Below are positions 1 to 7,145 of a DNA stretch of 9,973 nucleotides, in pieces (position 1 is the stretch's first letter; every line of letters begins with the position of its first letter). The translations under genes were made by a program, and so were the position numbers. Origin of the DNA: Elusimicrobiales bacterium (lineage in GTDB: Bacteria; Elusimicrobiota; Elusimicrobia; Elusimicrobiales; Elusimicrobiaceae); contig JAUNWB010000022.1 of the NCBI GenBank assembly GCA_030540535.1, positions 1-9,973 of the forward strand, in the 5' to 3' direction. A model generated the notes under the pieces. The model did not search any database, was not told where the DNA came from, and saw only the letters and a list, made by a program, of their open reading frames with translations.

Positions 1-888
1 GATACCGCGGAGATTTTAAAAAAAGTACGCCAAATTGAAATCCAGACGAACAAATTGGTGTCGGAAACGTTCGCCGGGGAGTATTTAAGCGCGTTTAAAG
101 GCCAGGGCATCGAATTTGCCGAAGTGCGCGAATACAACCCGGGCGACGACATCCGCGCCATCGACTGGAACGTCACCGCGCGCACGGGCGTACCGTATAT
201 CAAAAAATACAACGAAGAACGCGAACTGACGCTCATCATCGCGTGCGACGTATCCGCCTCCCTCAAATTCGGCTCCACGGATAAATTAAAGCAGGAAGCC
301 GCCGCCGAACTGACCGCGCTCTTTGCTTTTTCGGCCTTAAAAAACAGCGACAAAGTAGGACTAATGCTGTTTTCGGACCAAATTGAACTCTTTGTTCCCC
401 CCAAAAAAGGCAAGAAACACATCCTGCGACTTATCCGCGAAGTGGTGGCCTTTGAACCCAAAAGCCGCGGCACGGACATCGGCCTGTGCTTGGAAACCTT
501 ATCCAAAGTCGTCAAACGCCAGGGCATTTTAATTTTAATTTCCGACTTTTTGGCCCCCGTGGACGCATTCTCAAAACCCTTTAAACTGGCCGCCAAAAAG
601 TTCGATTTAATCCCCGTCGTTCTAAAAGACAGGCTGGAAGAAAAAGCGCCGCGCTTAAACGTCTGCCTGGAAGTAACCGACCCCGAAACGGGAGAAGAAG
701 ACGTCATCAGCCTGGCATCCGGCGAACTGGACGGCGAACTGGCCGCCTACCGGGCACACCACGGAGCCGAACTGCGCGCGCTGTTTAACCCATATAAGAT
801 AGAATCCATCACCGTGGATACGGCCCAGCCGCCGGCGGACCCGGTCATTTCGTATTTTAAACGCCGCGCAAAAAAATTGAGGAAATAA
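1..888 (+). CDS. DUF58 / vWA-like domain protein of the Bat operon (5'-truncated by window edge)
   Basis: The open frame runs from base 1 without a stop, so the gene begins left of the window. A TTG at 55 is not the start, because the preceding 18 codons already match the conserved N-terminus of the family (a KKVRQIEI-type segment). 295 residues are visible and probably only a handful are missing. The DUF58 signature EVREYNPGDD lies at visible residues 41-50, followed by IDWNVTART. A vWA-like fold follows with a complete MIDAS metal site: DVSAS at 83-87, Thr158 and Asp182. There is no signal peptide or membrane helix, so the protein is probably cytosolic. In MoxR/Bat clusters this protein sits directly after the MoxR AAA+ ATPase and is thought to be its partner, but its molecular task is unknown. 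The next gene starts 2 bases after its stop. Family assignment is firm; function is inferred from context. Confidence 0.93.
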   Translation, partial: DTAEILKKVRQIEIQTNKLVSETFAGEYLSAFKGQGIEFAEVREYNPGDDIRAIDWNVTARTGVPYIKKYNEERELTLIIACDVSASLKFGSTDKLKQEAAAELTALFAFSALKNSDKVGLMLFSDQIELFVPPKKGKKHILRLIREVVAFEPKSRGTDIGLCLETLSKVVKRQGILILISDFLAPVDAFSKPFKLAAKKFDLIPVVLKDRLEEKAPRLNVCLEVTDPETGEEDVISLASGELDGELAAYRAHHGAELRALFNPYKIESITVDTAQPPADPVISYFKRRAKKLRK

Positions 889-890
889 CC

Positions 891-1802
891 GTGAAAAAAT
901 TTCTCTTTTCTTTTTTACTTATCTGCCTGCTTACGCCGCTTGCGGCGCAGGAACTCAGCTTGATTGAAAAGCAGGCGCCCAAGCGCATCGCGTTTGCACA
1001 GCCGTTCGCCCTGCAATACGATTTCAGCCATACGCCCGGCTACCAGGTGGAACTGGACGAAGCGTCCCTCTCGCCCGACTTTGAAATAAAAGACCGCGCC
1101 AAACGCCAAAATTCGCCCGGCACCGTAACGTTCGATTTTACTGTCCTGCCGTTTACGCTTGGTAAATCCACGTTTACCGCCACGTTTTTGCTCTCCCAAA
1201 ACGGCAAAACAGCCGCCAAAGCGGAGGACGAAACATTTATCACCGTCGCCCCGGCCAAAACGTTTGACGACAAAAACTTCCGCGAAATCCGCCCGCCGCA
1301 AATTCCCGCCGGCTGGCTGACGTGGCTGCTGGCCGCGCTGGCGGCCCTGGCGTTGGCGGGCGTATTGTGGTTTTGGTACAAAAAAACGCAGGAAAAAAGT
1401 TTGGCCGTTTTACAACAGCAGGCGGAAGATAACCGCCCGTCGGACGAAATTGCGCTTTCCAAAATTGACGCGCTCTTAAACAGCGGCCTGTGGGAACAAC
1501 GCCATTATAAACTGTTCTATATCACACTGTCCGACATTCTGCGCGAATACCTGTGGCGGCAGTTTAAAATAGACGCGTCGGCCGATACGTCGGCGGAACT
1601 CTTGCGCCGCGTCAAAAACATGCCCGCCATGGTCCCTGTACTCTACGCGCTGAGGAGTTTTTTAAGCTCCGGCGACCTTGTTAAATTCGCCAAAGCCGTG
1701 CCCGAAGAGGCCGTACGCAACAAAGATATCCAGCTTCTGCGCCAAATCATCCGCGAAACGTCCCCCAAAGAAACCCTGCTGCCGCCTAAGGAGGACGCAT
1801 GA
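891..1802 (+). CDS. BatD-like/DUF4381-like single-pass membrane protein
   Basis: This 303-residue protein starts at GTG with a good SD (GAGGAA at 879-884). Residues 1-20 look like a cleavable Sec signal peptide ending in LAAQ. Residues 21-135 are a periplasmic, beta-rich stretch resembling one BatD-type domain. One membrane helix lies at about 142-163, followed by a basic stop-transfer patch (YKK). The cytoplasmic part (about 164-303) carries the pattern typical of DUF4381-like proteins: a YxxLSDILREYL helix at 210-221 and GDLVKFAK at 261-268. Such proteins usually lie between DUF58 and the first vWA gene, as here, and are presumed membrane partners of the vWA proteins. The C-terminal match is clearer than the N-terminal one. 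The stop overlaps the BatA start in an ATGA junction, implying translational coupling. No enzymatic motif is visible. Confidence 0.8.
   Translation: MKKFLFSFLLICLLTPLAAQELSLIEKQAPKRIAFAQPFALQYDFSHTPGYQVELDEASLSPDFEIKDRAKRQNSPGTVTFDFTVLPFTLGKSTFTATFLLSQNGKTAAKAEDETFITVAPAKTFDDKNFREIRPPQIPAGWLTWLLAALAALALAGVLWFWYKKTQEKSLAVLQQQAEDNRPSDEIALSKIDALLNSGLWEQRHYKLFYITLSDILREYLWRQFKIDASADTSAELLRRVKNMPAMVPVLYALRSFLSSGDLVKFAKAVPEEAVRNKDIQLLRQIIRETSPKETLLPPKEDA
1787..1801 (+). promoter_or_regulatory. Strong Shine-Dalgarno and ATGA overlap fixing the BatA start
   Basis: TAAGGAGG at 1787-1794, close to the ideal anti-SD complement, lies 4 bases before the ATG at 1799. That ATG overlaps the TGA of the preceding gene. 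This is the best SD in the operon and supports the long form of BatA over a shorter start at an internal Met such as Met60. Confidence 0.8.
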
Positions 1803-2926
1803 TCTACTTTTTTATTATCAGCACGGGGCTTTTATTGGGCACGCTGGCGGCGTCGCTTTTTGTACGGCGCGACTCGAAATTCATGGCGGCGGCCATTCTC
1901 GGCACCGCAGCACTGACCTTTACGGCCGCCTGCGCGCTGATTTTCACCCGTATTGCCGGGGAACAGGCGGGATTTATGACCCCTTGGGCGTTTGTATTGC
2001 TTGTGATTCCGTTTGGGGTGTTTTTAGCGCAGACCGTTTTCCGCGGCGCGTTTGCCCGGCGGATTAATTATTCCATGGCGCGGTTAAAAGTACAGCAGGC
2101 CTCCTTGCGCGTACTTTTCACGCGCTGGCTGCCGCTTACACTTTATACGGTCGCGCTTATTTTGATGACTGTCGCCCTCGCGCGGCCCGTCCGCCTCGAC
2201 CGCACCATTCTCCCCCCCTCCGAAGGGATTGACATCATTTTGCTGATGGACGTTTCCGCCTCCATGCAAAAACAGGACTTCTATCCCAACCGCTTTGTGG
2301 CCGCCCAACAGACGGCATCGCGTTTTATCTCCAAACGCGTCAGCGACCGTATCGGCGTGGTGGCGTTTGCCAAAGCGGCCATGCTCCAGGCCCCGCTGAC
2401 GCTGGACCACGACGCCTTGCAGGAACACATCTCCTCTTTATATTTGGGCATTGTGGACCCCAACTATACCGCCATCGGCGACGCGCTCGGGGTAGCCGCC
2501 AACCATTTAAAAGACAGCAAAGCCAAAAGCAAAGTAATCATCCTGCTGACGGACGGAGACTCCAACGCCGGCGCCATTGAGCCGCTGATGGCCGCCAAAG
2601 CCGCGGCCGCGTACGGAATCCGCGTCTATACCGTCGGCACCGCAAGCGCCCCCGGAAGCAATCCCTATTCCAGCCAGGCCGACGAAATCAACGAAGGGCT
2701 GATGATGGAAATTGCGGAACTGACGGGCGGGAAATACTACCGCGCCAACAACGAAAGCGAACTGACCAAAATTTACGATACCATCAACGAACTGGAAAAA
2801 ACGGAATTTTCCCCCAGTTCCACCGTCAGCCGGACGGATTATTTCCAGCCGGTTTTACTGCTTGCGCTGTTATGCGCCGCCCTGGGGCTTGCGCTTGAAA
2901 AATTAATTTTAATAAAGGTGCCTTAA
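1799..2926 (+). CDS. batA: BatA-type von Willebrand factor A membrane protein
   Basis: This 375-residue protein has the BatA/BatB layout: N-terminal membrane helices, a vWA domain and a C-terminal membrane helix. Helices are visible at about 4-22, 30-50, 62-82 and 111-128, then the vWA domain at about 143-335, then a final helix at 350-372. The MIDAS metal site is complete: DVSAS at 151-155, Thr224 and the TDGD Asp252. A metal-dependent protein-binding role is therefore plausible, by analogy with integrin-like vWA domains. The final segment reaches the stop at 2924-2926, one base before the next gene. Compared with BatB, which begins right at the first conserved helix, this protein has roughly 58 extra N-terminal residues with two more helices, and the strong SD indicates they are translated. 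The call as a Bat vWA protein is secure. The BatA label rests on gene order. Confidence 0.92.
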   Translation: MIYFFIISTGLLLGTLAASLFVRRDSKFMAAAILGTAALTFTAACALIFTRIAGEQAGFMTPWAFVLLVIPFGVFLAQTVFRGAFARRINYSMARLKVQQASLRVLFTRWLPLTLYTVALILMTVALARPVRLDRTILPPSEGIDIILLMDVSASMQKQDFYPNRFVAAQQTASRFISKRVSDRIGVVAFAKAAMLQAPLTLDHDALQEHISSLYLGIVDPNYTAIGDALGVAANHLKDSKAKSKVIILLTDGDSNAGAIEPLMAAKAAAAYGIRVYTVGTASAPGSNPYSSQADEINEGLMMEIAELTGGKYYRANNESELTKIYDTINELEKTEFSPSSTVSRTDYFQPVLLLALLCAALGLALEKLILIKVP

Positions 2927-2927
2927 T

Positions 2928-3956
2928 ATGGAACTCTTTGCACGTCCCGTTTATTTGCTCTACTTTGTACCCGCCGCGGCGCTGACCGCGCTTGTGTTTT
3001 GGGCGGGCCGAAAATTAAAAGAGCGGGCCGTTAACGCCCTGTTCGGACGCGCGGCTTACGCCAAATTAACGGCGCACCTGCGCCCGGTGAGCGCGTGGCG
3101 CACGGCCCTGTTCTTTTTAGCGGAGTTCTTTTTATTCGCCGCGCTGGCGGGCCCCCAGTGGGGCACGGAAATTATCGAAGCGCAGGGCGCGTTCGCCCAA
3201 ACCGTCATCGCCGTGGACGTATCGGCCTCCATGCGCGCGCGGGACCTGCGCCCCGACCGCCTGGATAACGCCAAAAACATGCTCCGCATGCTGGTAAACA
3301 ATTTAAACGAAGAACGTATCGGGATTATTGCGTTTACGTCCCAGGCGTACATTCAATGCCCGATTACGACTGACGACGACGCTCTGCAATACTTTATTTC
3401 CGCCCTGCGGCCGGACATGCTGCCCGTAAACGGCACCTCGCTGGCCGCGCCGGTGTCGCTCGCGGCCAAAATGCTGGCCAAATATCCCGGGCAAAAAGCC
3501 CTTATTTTGCTGACGGACGGCGAAGACCATTCGCCCAAAGACCTGGAAACCGCCCAGCAAACCGCCGCTAAATACGGCGTACGGGTAATTGCCATCGGCA
3601 TCGGCACCAAAGAAGGCACCCTTATCCCCGCCCGGACGGACGCGGCGGGCAACGTGTCCGAATATAAAAAGGACAAGCAAGGCAATACCGTCGTTTCCAA
3701 GCTGGACGAAAAACCTCTAATCGAACTGGCCCAGGCCACCGGCGGCGTATATATTTCCTACACCTCCCCCGCCCAGGTGGCGGCGCGGGTGGAAGAATCC
3801 CTGCGCGGACTGGATAAAACGCTCTCCAGCGCGGTAAAACGCGCCGCTTATAAAAACCGCTACCAAATCCCGCTTTTGCTCGCCATGCTGTGCTTGGCGG
3901 CGTATTTGCTGTGGCCGCGCGGACGCAAACCGCAGTCCGGGGAAAAAAACGCATAA
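2928..3956 (+). CDS. batB: BatB-type von Willebrand factor A membrane protein
   Basis: This second vWA paralogue has 342 residues. Membrane helices lie at about 7-25 and 58-75, the vWA domain spans about 90-295, and a C-terminal helix lies at about 313-329, followed by a short basic tail. The MIDAS site is complete: DVSAS at 97-101, Thr170 in NGTS, and Asp197 in TDGED. The PVNGTSL and LTDGEDHS segments are typical of BatB. The start ATG is preceded by AAAGG at 2914-2918 with 9-base spacing, and only one base separates it from the BatA stop. BatA and BatB are thought to form a membrane-anchored vWA pair in the Bat complex, working with a MoxR ATPase, but their target is unknown. A loop at about 231-262, rich in Lys, Asp and Asn, lies between the last vWA strands and is common in BatB. 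Function beyond the family is inference. Confidence 0.93.
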   Translation: MELFARPVYLLYFVPAAALTALVFWAGRKLKERAVNALFGRAAYAKLTAHLRPVSAWRTALFFLAEFFLFAALAGPQWGTEIIEAQGAFAQTVIAVDVSASMRARDLRPDRLDNAKNMLRMLVNNLNEERIGIIAFTSQAYIQCPITTDDDALQYFISALRPDMLPVNGTSLAAPVSLAAKMLAKYPGQKALILLTDGEDHSPKDLETAQQTAAKYGVRVIAIGIGTKEGTLIPARTDAAGNVSEYKKDKQGNTVVSKLDEKPLIELAQATGGVYISYTSPAQVAARVEESLRGLDKTLSSAVKRAAYKNRYQIPLLLAMLCLAAYLLWPRGRKPQSGEKNA

Positions 3957-3974
3957 AAAAGGTAAAATAGAATT

Positions 3975-4625
3975 ATGAGAACGCCGCTTTTACTTTTACT
4001 AATCCTCACCGCCGCACCCGCTTTTGCCGGGGTGCAGGCCGGGCTGCGCGAAGGCGGCAAACTCTTTGAAGAAAAAAAATACGGCCAGGCCCTGGCCGTT
4101 TACAACCAAATTCTGCATGACAAGCCGCAAGACGAAGCCGCCTCTTTCGGGGCGGGCGCGGCGGCCTATTATTTAAAAGATTACGGTTCCGCCGAAGCGG
4201 CTTTTAAACAAGCCGCCCGGCAGGAAGGCAGCCTCAAAGAGGACGCGCTTTTCAACCTGGGCAACGCCTACTACCGCGCGGGCGACAAAAAGAAAGCGGC
4301 CGAAATTTACCGTCAGGTTATTTTGCAAAACCCGAAAGACAAAGACGCCATACACAATTTACAGCTGATTTTGGAAGAACAGCAAAACCAAAACGACAAA
4401 GACAACAAAAACGACCAAAATCAAAACCAAGATTCGCCCAACCAGAGCGGCGGCGGTGCGCAGGACGAACAAAATTCCGCCGGGGACCAACTGCAAAATT
4501 CTTCCAAAAACCAGGAGAATAAAGATGCGGCGGACCGCATTATGCAAATGGCGCGGGAAAACGAATACAAAAAACCGCAGGCGGCCGGAGCCGCGCAAGA
4601 CGACACGGTGGAAAAAGACTGGTAA
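3975..4625 (+). CDS. batC: BatC-type secreted TPR protein with Asn/Gln-rich linker
   Basis: This protein has 216 residues. Residues 1-18 form a Sec signal peptide ending AFA, so the mature protein should be periplasmic; there is no lipobox Cys. TPR repeats cover about 25-132, with clear helix pairs at 25-50, 56-82 and 90-119 (FNLGNAYYRAGDKKKA is a canonical TPR). Residues 136-182 are low-complexity and rich in Asn, Gln, Asp and Lys, probably a flexible linker. The last 30 residues return to normal composition and end in EKDW, an ending I associate with BatC proteins of other phyla. The nearest SD-like stretch is an A-rich AAGG at about 3959-3962, 12 bases from the ATG, so initiation may rely on coupling or a weak site. 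The gap to BatB is 18 bases and to BatD 2 bases. Its role is presumed protein-protein scaffolding in the Bat complex. Confidence 0.88.
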   Translation: MRTPLLLLLILTAAPAFAGVQAGLREGGKLFEEKKYGQALAVYNQILHDKPQDEAASFGAGAAAYYLKDYGSAEAAFKQAARQEGSLKEDALFNLGNAYYRAGDKKKAAEIYRQVILQNPKDKDAIHNLQLILEEQQNQNDKDNKNDQNQNQDSPNQSGGGAQDEQNSAGDQLQNSSKNQENKDAADRIMQMARENEYKKPQAAGAAQDDTVEKDW

Positions 4626-4627
4626 TT

Positions 4628-6397
4628 ATGAAAAAAACGTTTTTAATCCTTTCCTTTTTATGCGCAGGCGTGTGGGCCGCGGCCCAGGCGACGGTGACGG
4701 CTTCCGTCGACAAAAACGCTCTCACCTTAGACGACGAACTAACGCTGACCGTACGGGTGAGCGGGGTATCGGGCAATATGGTAATGCCCCAGCTGCCCAG
4801 CCTGCCGGCTTTCAACGTCTACTCGCGCGAAGTGGAACAAAACACCGTAAATGACAGCACCACCCTGGAATTTCGTTATATCATGCTTCCGCGTTTTGCG
4901 GGCCCGGCCACCATTGGCCCGATTACGTTTACCCACGGCGGAAAAACCTATAAAACGGCTCCCATTTCCGTGCGGATTTACCGCACCGCCCAAAGCCTGC
5001 CCGCCGCACAAAAAGCAAACCGCACCCGGACCGCGGAACGGGCCGACCCCTCGCTGCCGCCGTTGGAAGCGTCGCTGGCCAACCAAGCGTATGCGCGCGG
5101 AAACGAAAACTACTTTTTGGTGGCCGCCGTCAGCAACAAAACGCCGTATGTAAACGAGCCGTTTACGCTTGCCGTACGCTTTTACTATTCCCAACCGTTT
5201 TACGAAGCGCCTTATCAAAAGCCGTCCGTCACCAACCTGTTTATGCACTCGGCCTCCACGGCCCAGGGTACGCAGGCTATCGGCGGCACGCTGTACCGCT
5301 ACGAAGAACAACGCTACCAGCTGGCCGCCGCCGCGCCCGGAGCGGGGCTGATCGGCCCGGCTTCGGTACGCTATCAGACGGGCTCCTCGCCGCTTTCCGC
5401 GTTTGACCGCCTGTTCGGCGGTGCGGCCGTATCCGAAGAACGGACCGCCGAATCCGCCCCCATCACTATTCACGCGCAAGCCGTGCCTACCGACGGCAGA
5501 CCCGCGTCGTTCTACGGAGCCGTAGGCCAGGGGTATACGCTCACGGCCGCGGCTGAACCCGCTGCGGTGGAAGCGGGCGAAGCCGTTAACGTAACCGTTA
5601 CGGTCAAAGGACCGGACAATTTAAAATCCACCGGGGATTTGATGTTTCCGTCCCTGGCCGGTTTTAAAATCTATCCCGCCGCGCCCGAATCGGGTTCTTT
5701 GCCTTCTGCAAACGGCCAACCGCGCGGATACAAAACTTTCAAAACGGTGTTAGTGCCGGCGGCATCGGGCGTTTATATGGTGCCGGCCGTAAAATGGTCT
5801 TATTTCGACCCGAAGACAAAACAGTACGTCACGCTTAATACGAACCCTATTCAGCTGACGGTTACCCCGTCCACCAAAACGGAAAGCGGGTTTAACTTCG
5901 CCGAAGCGTCCGGCGCACCCGGTCTGCAAACGCTGGGAAGCGACGTGCGCTACCTCAAAACCACCTATGCGCCCGAACCCGGCGCGCTTGCCAAACTGGC
6001 CGCGTGGAAAAATTTAAACGCTTTATTTTTGGGACTCCTGGCGGCGGGCGCGCTGTTTGCCTCGGTAGGGCGCAAGTCGCTCGCACAGAAACGCGCGTAT
6101 GCGGCCGCCAAAAACGCCCTTAGAAAAGCCCCGTCCGAAGAGGCGGTGGCGGACGCCGTTTCCGGCTACTTGCAGGAAAAATTAAAAATAAGCACGGGCA
6201 GCCTGCCCTTAAAATCCATTTTGGCCGCGCTGAAAGAACGCGGCGTAAAACCGTCCACGGCGGAAGCGTTTTCGCTGTTGTGGCAGCGGCTGGACGCGGC
6301 GCGTTTCGCCCCCAGCGGCCACGGCGCACACAGCGCGACGAACCTGTCCACCCAGGCGCAGGACGTACTCAAACTGCTGGAGGAAGAATGCAAATGA
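4628..6397 (+). CDS. batD: BatD, large periplasmic beta-domain protein with C-terminal membrane anchor
   Basis: This 589-residue protein has a signal peptide at 1-20 (ending AAAQ). A long periplasmic region of repeated beta-sandwich-like domains follows: about 21-120, 150-285 and 295-415. One membrane helix lies at about 462-480, and a helical cytoplasmic tail runs to the C-terminus. The segment FYGAVGQGYTLTAA followed by a GEAVNVTVTVKG strand (295-328) is the most recognisable BatD ('oxygen tolerance' family) signature. An Ala/Pro/Arg-rich linker at about 121-149 separates the first two domains. Length fits the family. No good SD is visible within 10 bases of the start, only GGTGGA about 15 bases upstream, so translation probably couples to BatC, which ends 2 bases earlier. 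The protein likely supplies the periplasmic body of the Bat complex. Its ligand is unknown. The family call is strong; the gene name rests on homology of pattern and order. Confidence 0.9.
   Translation: MKKTFLILSFLCAGVWAAAQATVTASVDKNALTLDDELTLTVRVSGVSGNMVMPQLPSLPAFNVYSREVEQNTVNDSTTLEFRYIMLPRFAGPATIGPITFTHGGKTYKTAPISVRIYRTAQSLPAAQKANRTRTAERADPSLPPLEASLANQAYARGNENYFLVAAVSNKTPYVNEPFTLAVRFYYSQPFYEAPYQKPSVTNLFMHSASTAQGTQAIGGTLYRYEEQRYQLAAAAPGAGLIGPASVRYQTGSSPLSAFDRLFGGAAVSEERTAESAPITIHAQAVPTDGRPASFYGAVGQGYTLTAAAEPAAVEAGEAVNVTVTVKGPDNLKSTGDLMFPSLAGFKIYPAAPESGSLPSANGQPRGYKTFKTVLVPAASGVYMVPAVKWSYFDPKTKQYVTLNTNPIQLTVTPSTKTESGFNFAEASGAPGLQTLGSDVRYLKTTYAPEPGALAKLAAWKNLNALFLGLLAAGALFASVGRKSLAQKRAYAAAKNALRKAPSEEAVADAVSGYLQEKLKISTGSLPLKSILAALKERGVKPSTAEAFSLLWQRLDAARFAPSGHGAHSATNLSTQAQDVLKLLEEECK
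6379..6396 (+). promoter_or_regulatory. SD and two closely spaced ATG codons at the BatE start
   Basis: GGAGG at 6379-6383 continues as AGGAAG. In-frame ATGs lie at 6388 and 6394. The first is 4 bases after GGAGG, the second 10 bases after it (7 after AGGAAG), and the second overlaps the BatD stop as ATGA. I chose 6394 because of the overlap, the spacing and the MKRT signal-peptide start. The choice changes the protein by two residues only. Confidence 0.6.
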
Positions 6398-7122
6398 AAC
6401 GCACAATTTCTTTTTTCTTAACGGGGTGGCTCCTGCTGGCGGCGGGTGCGGCCTTTGCGCAAAGCGCGCTCCAGCAGGCGGAAGAATCCTACCGCCAGGG
6501 TAAATTTTCCAACGCCCTGGGGGTGTACGAAGAGGAGCTGAAAAATCGCCCAAACGACCCTTTTCTTTACTACAATATAGGAAACTGCTATTTTAAGATG
6601 GGCAGCAAAGGCCTGGCCGCGGCCAACTATTACCGCGCTTTTAAACTGGCCCCGCGCGACGCCGACATCCGGCACAACTTGTCGCTGGCGCTTGCCGCGG
6701 GCGGAGAAAAACTGGTTCCCGCCGGCATGCCGGGCGCGTTGCATAAAGCGTTTTTTGCGCTGTCCTACGAGGAACTCAAAGGCCTGTTCTTTCTGCTTTT
6801 ATGGCTCTGCTGTACGCTGGGAAGCGTGTGGCTCGTCAAACGCAAATTCGGCCGCGTACTCGCGCTGTTTGCGGTTACGTTTGTATTATGCGGCGGCTGG
6901 ATGTGGTGGCGGCACACGCTGGAAACCGAACCGCTGGCCGTAGTGGCCGCGCCGTCGGCCGAAATACGCAGCGGGCCGGGCACCAATTTCCCCGCCAGCG
7001 CCAGTGCGGCGCAAGGCCATTTACTCCTGGTGCTGGACGAGAAAGACTCGTGGTTTGAGGTTATCGTCAAATCCCAGGGCTTAAAAGGCTGGGTGGAAAA
7101 AAACGCCGTTGAAAGAATTTAA
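6394..7122 (+). CDS. batE: BatE-type TPR and SH3-like membrane protein
   Basis: This protein has 242 residues from ATG 6394. The frame is open further upstream inside batD, but that extension lacks an SD and would bury the signal peptide. Residues 1-23 form a signal peptide or signal anchor (ending AFAQ). TPR repeats cover about 25-100, with YYNIGNCYFKMG at 59-70 as the clearest. Two membrane helices lie at about 131-148 and 155-172. A bacterial SH3-like domain (about 180-240) carries the IRSGPG motif at 191-196 and GWVE at 232-235. TPR, two helices and SH3b in this order define BatE of Bacteroides-type Bat operons. The topology would place both the TPR and SH3 parts in the periplasm, where the latter might contact peptidoglycan or a partner protein. 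It closes the Bat cluster. The next gene is 20 bases away with no terminator between. Confidence 0.88.
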   Translation: MKRTISFFLTGWLLLAAGAAFAQSALQQAEESYRQGKFSNALGVYEEELKNRPNDPFLYYNIGNCYFKMGSKGLAAANYYRAFKLAPRDADIRHNLSLALAAGGEKLVPAGMPGALHKAFFALSYEELKGLFFLLLWLCCTLGSVWLVKRKFGRVLALFAVTFVLCGGWMWWRHTLETEPLAVVAAPSAEIRSGPGTNFPASASAAQGHLLLVLDEKDSWFEVIVKSQGLKGWVEKNAVERI

Positions 7123-7133
7123 TTTTTTAAAAA

Positions 7134-7145
7134 GAGGTGTCTATG
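7134..7145 (+). promoter_or_regulatory. RBS that decides the gmhA start
   Basis: GAGGTG at 7134-7139 lies just before ATG 7143. An in-frame GTG at 7137 overlaps this SD and is therefore unlikely to be the start. The upstream spacer (7120-7133) is AT-rich with a TTTTTTAAAAA run but has no convincing terminator stem or promoter pair. Confidence 0.65.

Noticed and set aside
55..60. TTG at 55 as the start of the DUF58 gene
   Set aside because: The 18 upstream codons are in frame, lack stops and encode residues matching the conserved beginning of DUF58 proteins, so the gene starts outside the window.
1678..2067. Plus-strand frame of 129 codons overlapping the DUF4381-like and batA genes
   Set aside because: It is out of frame with both well-supported genes, is rich in Cys, His and Arg, and shows no domain.
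3957..3974. TAAAAT at 3963-3968 as a -10 promoter element before batC
   Set aside because: There is no -35-like hexamer at the right distance, since the upstream bases are GC-rich batB coding sequence. AT-rich spacers before start codons easily mimic a -10.
4739..5479. Minus-strand open frame of 246 codons opposite batD
   Set aside because: It is Arg/Gly-rich and has no motif, and it overlaps a clear BatD coding region with signal peptide and membrane anchor. It is an antisense shadow.
6280..6393. Upstream extension of BatE into batD
   Set aside because: It would place 38 Arg/Gly/Gln-rich residues before a clear signal peptide, and the SD lies at 6379-6386.
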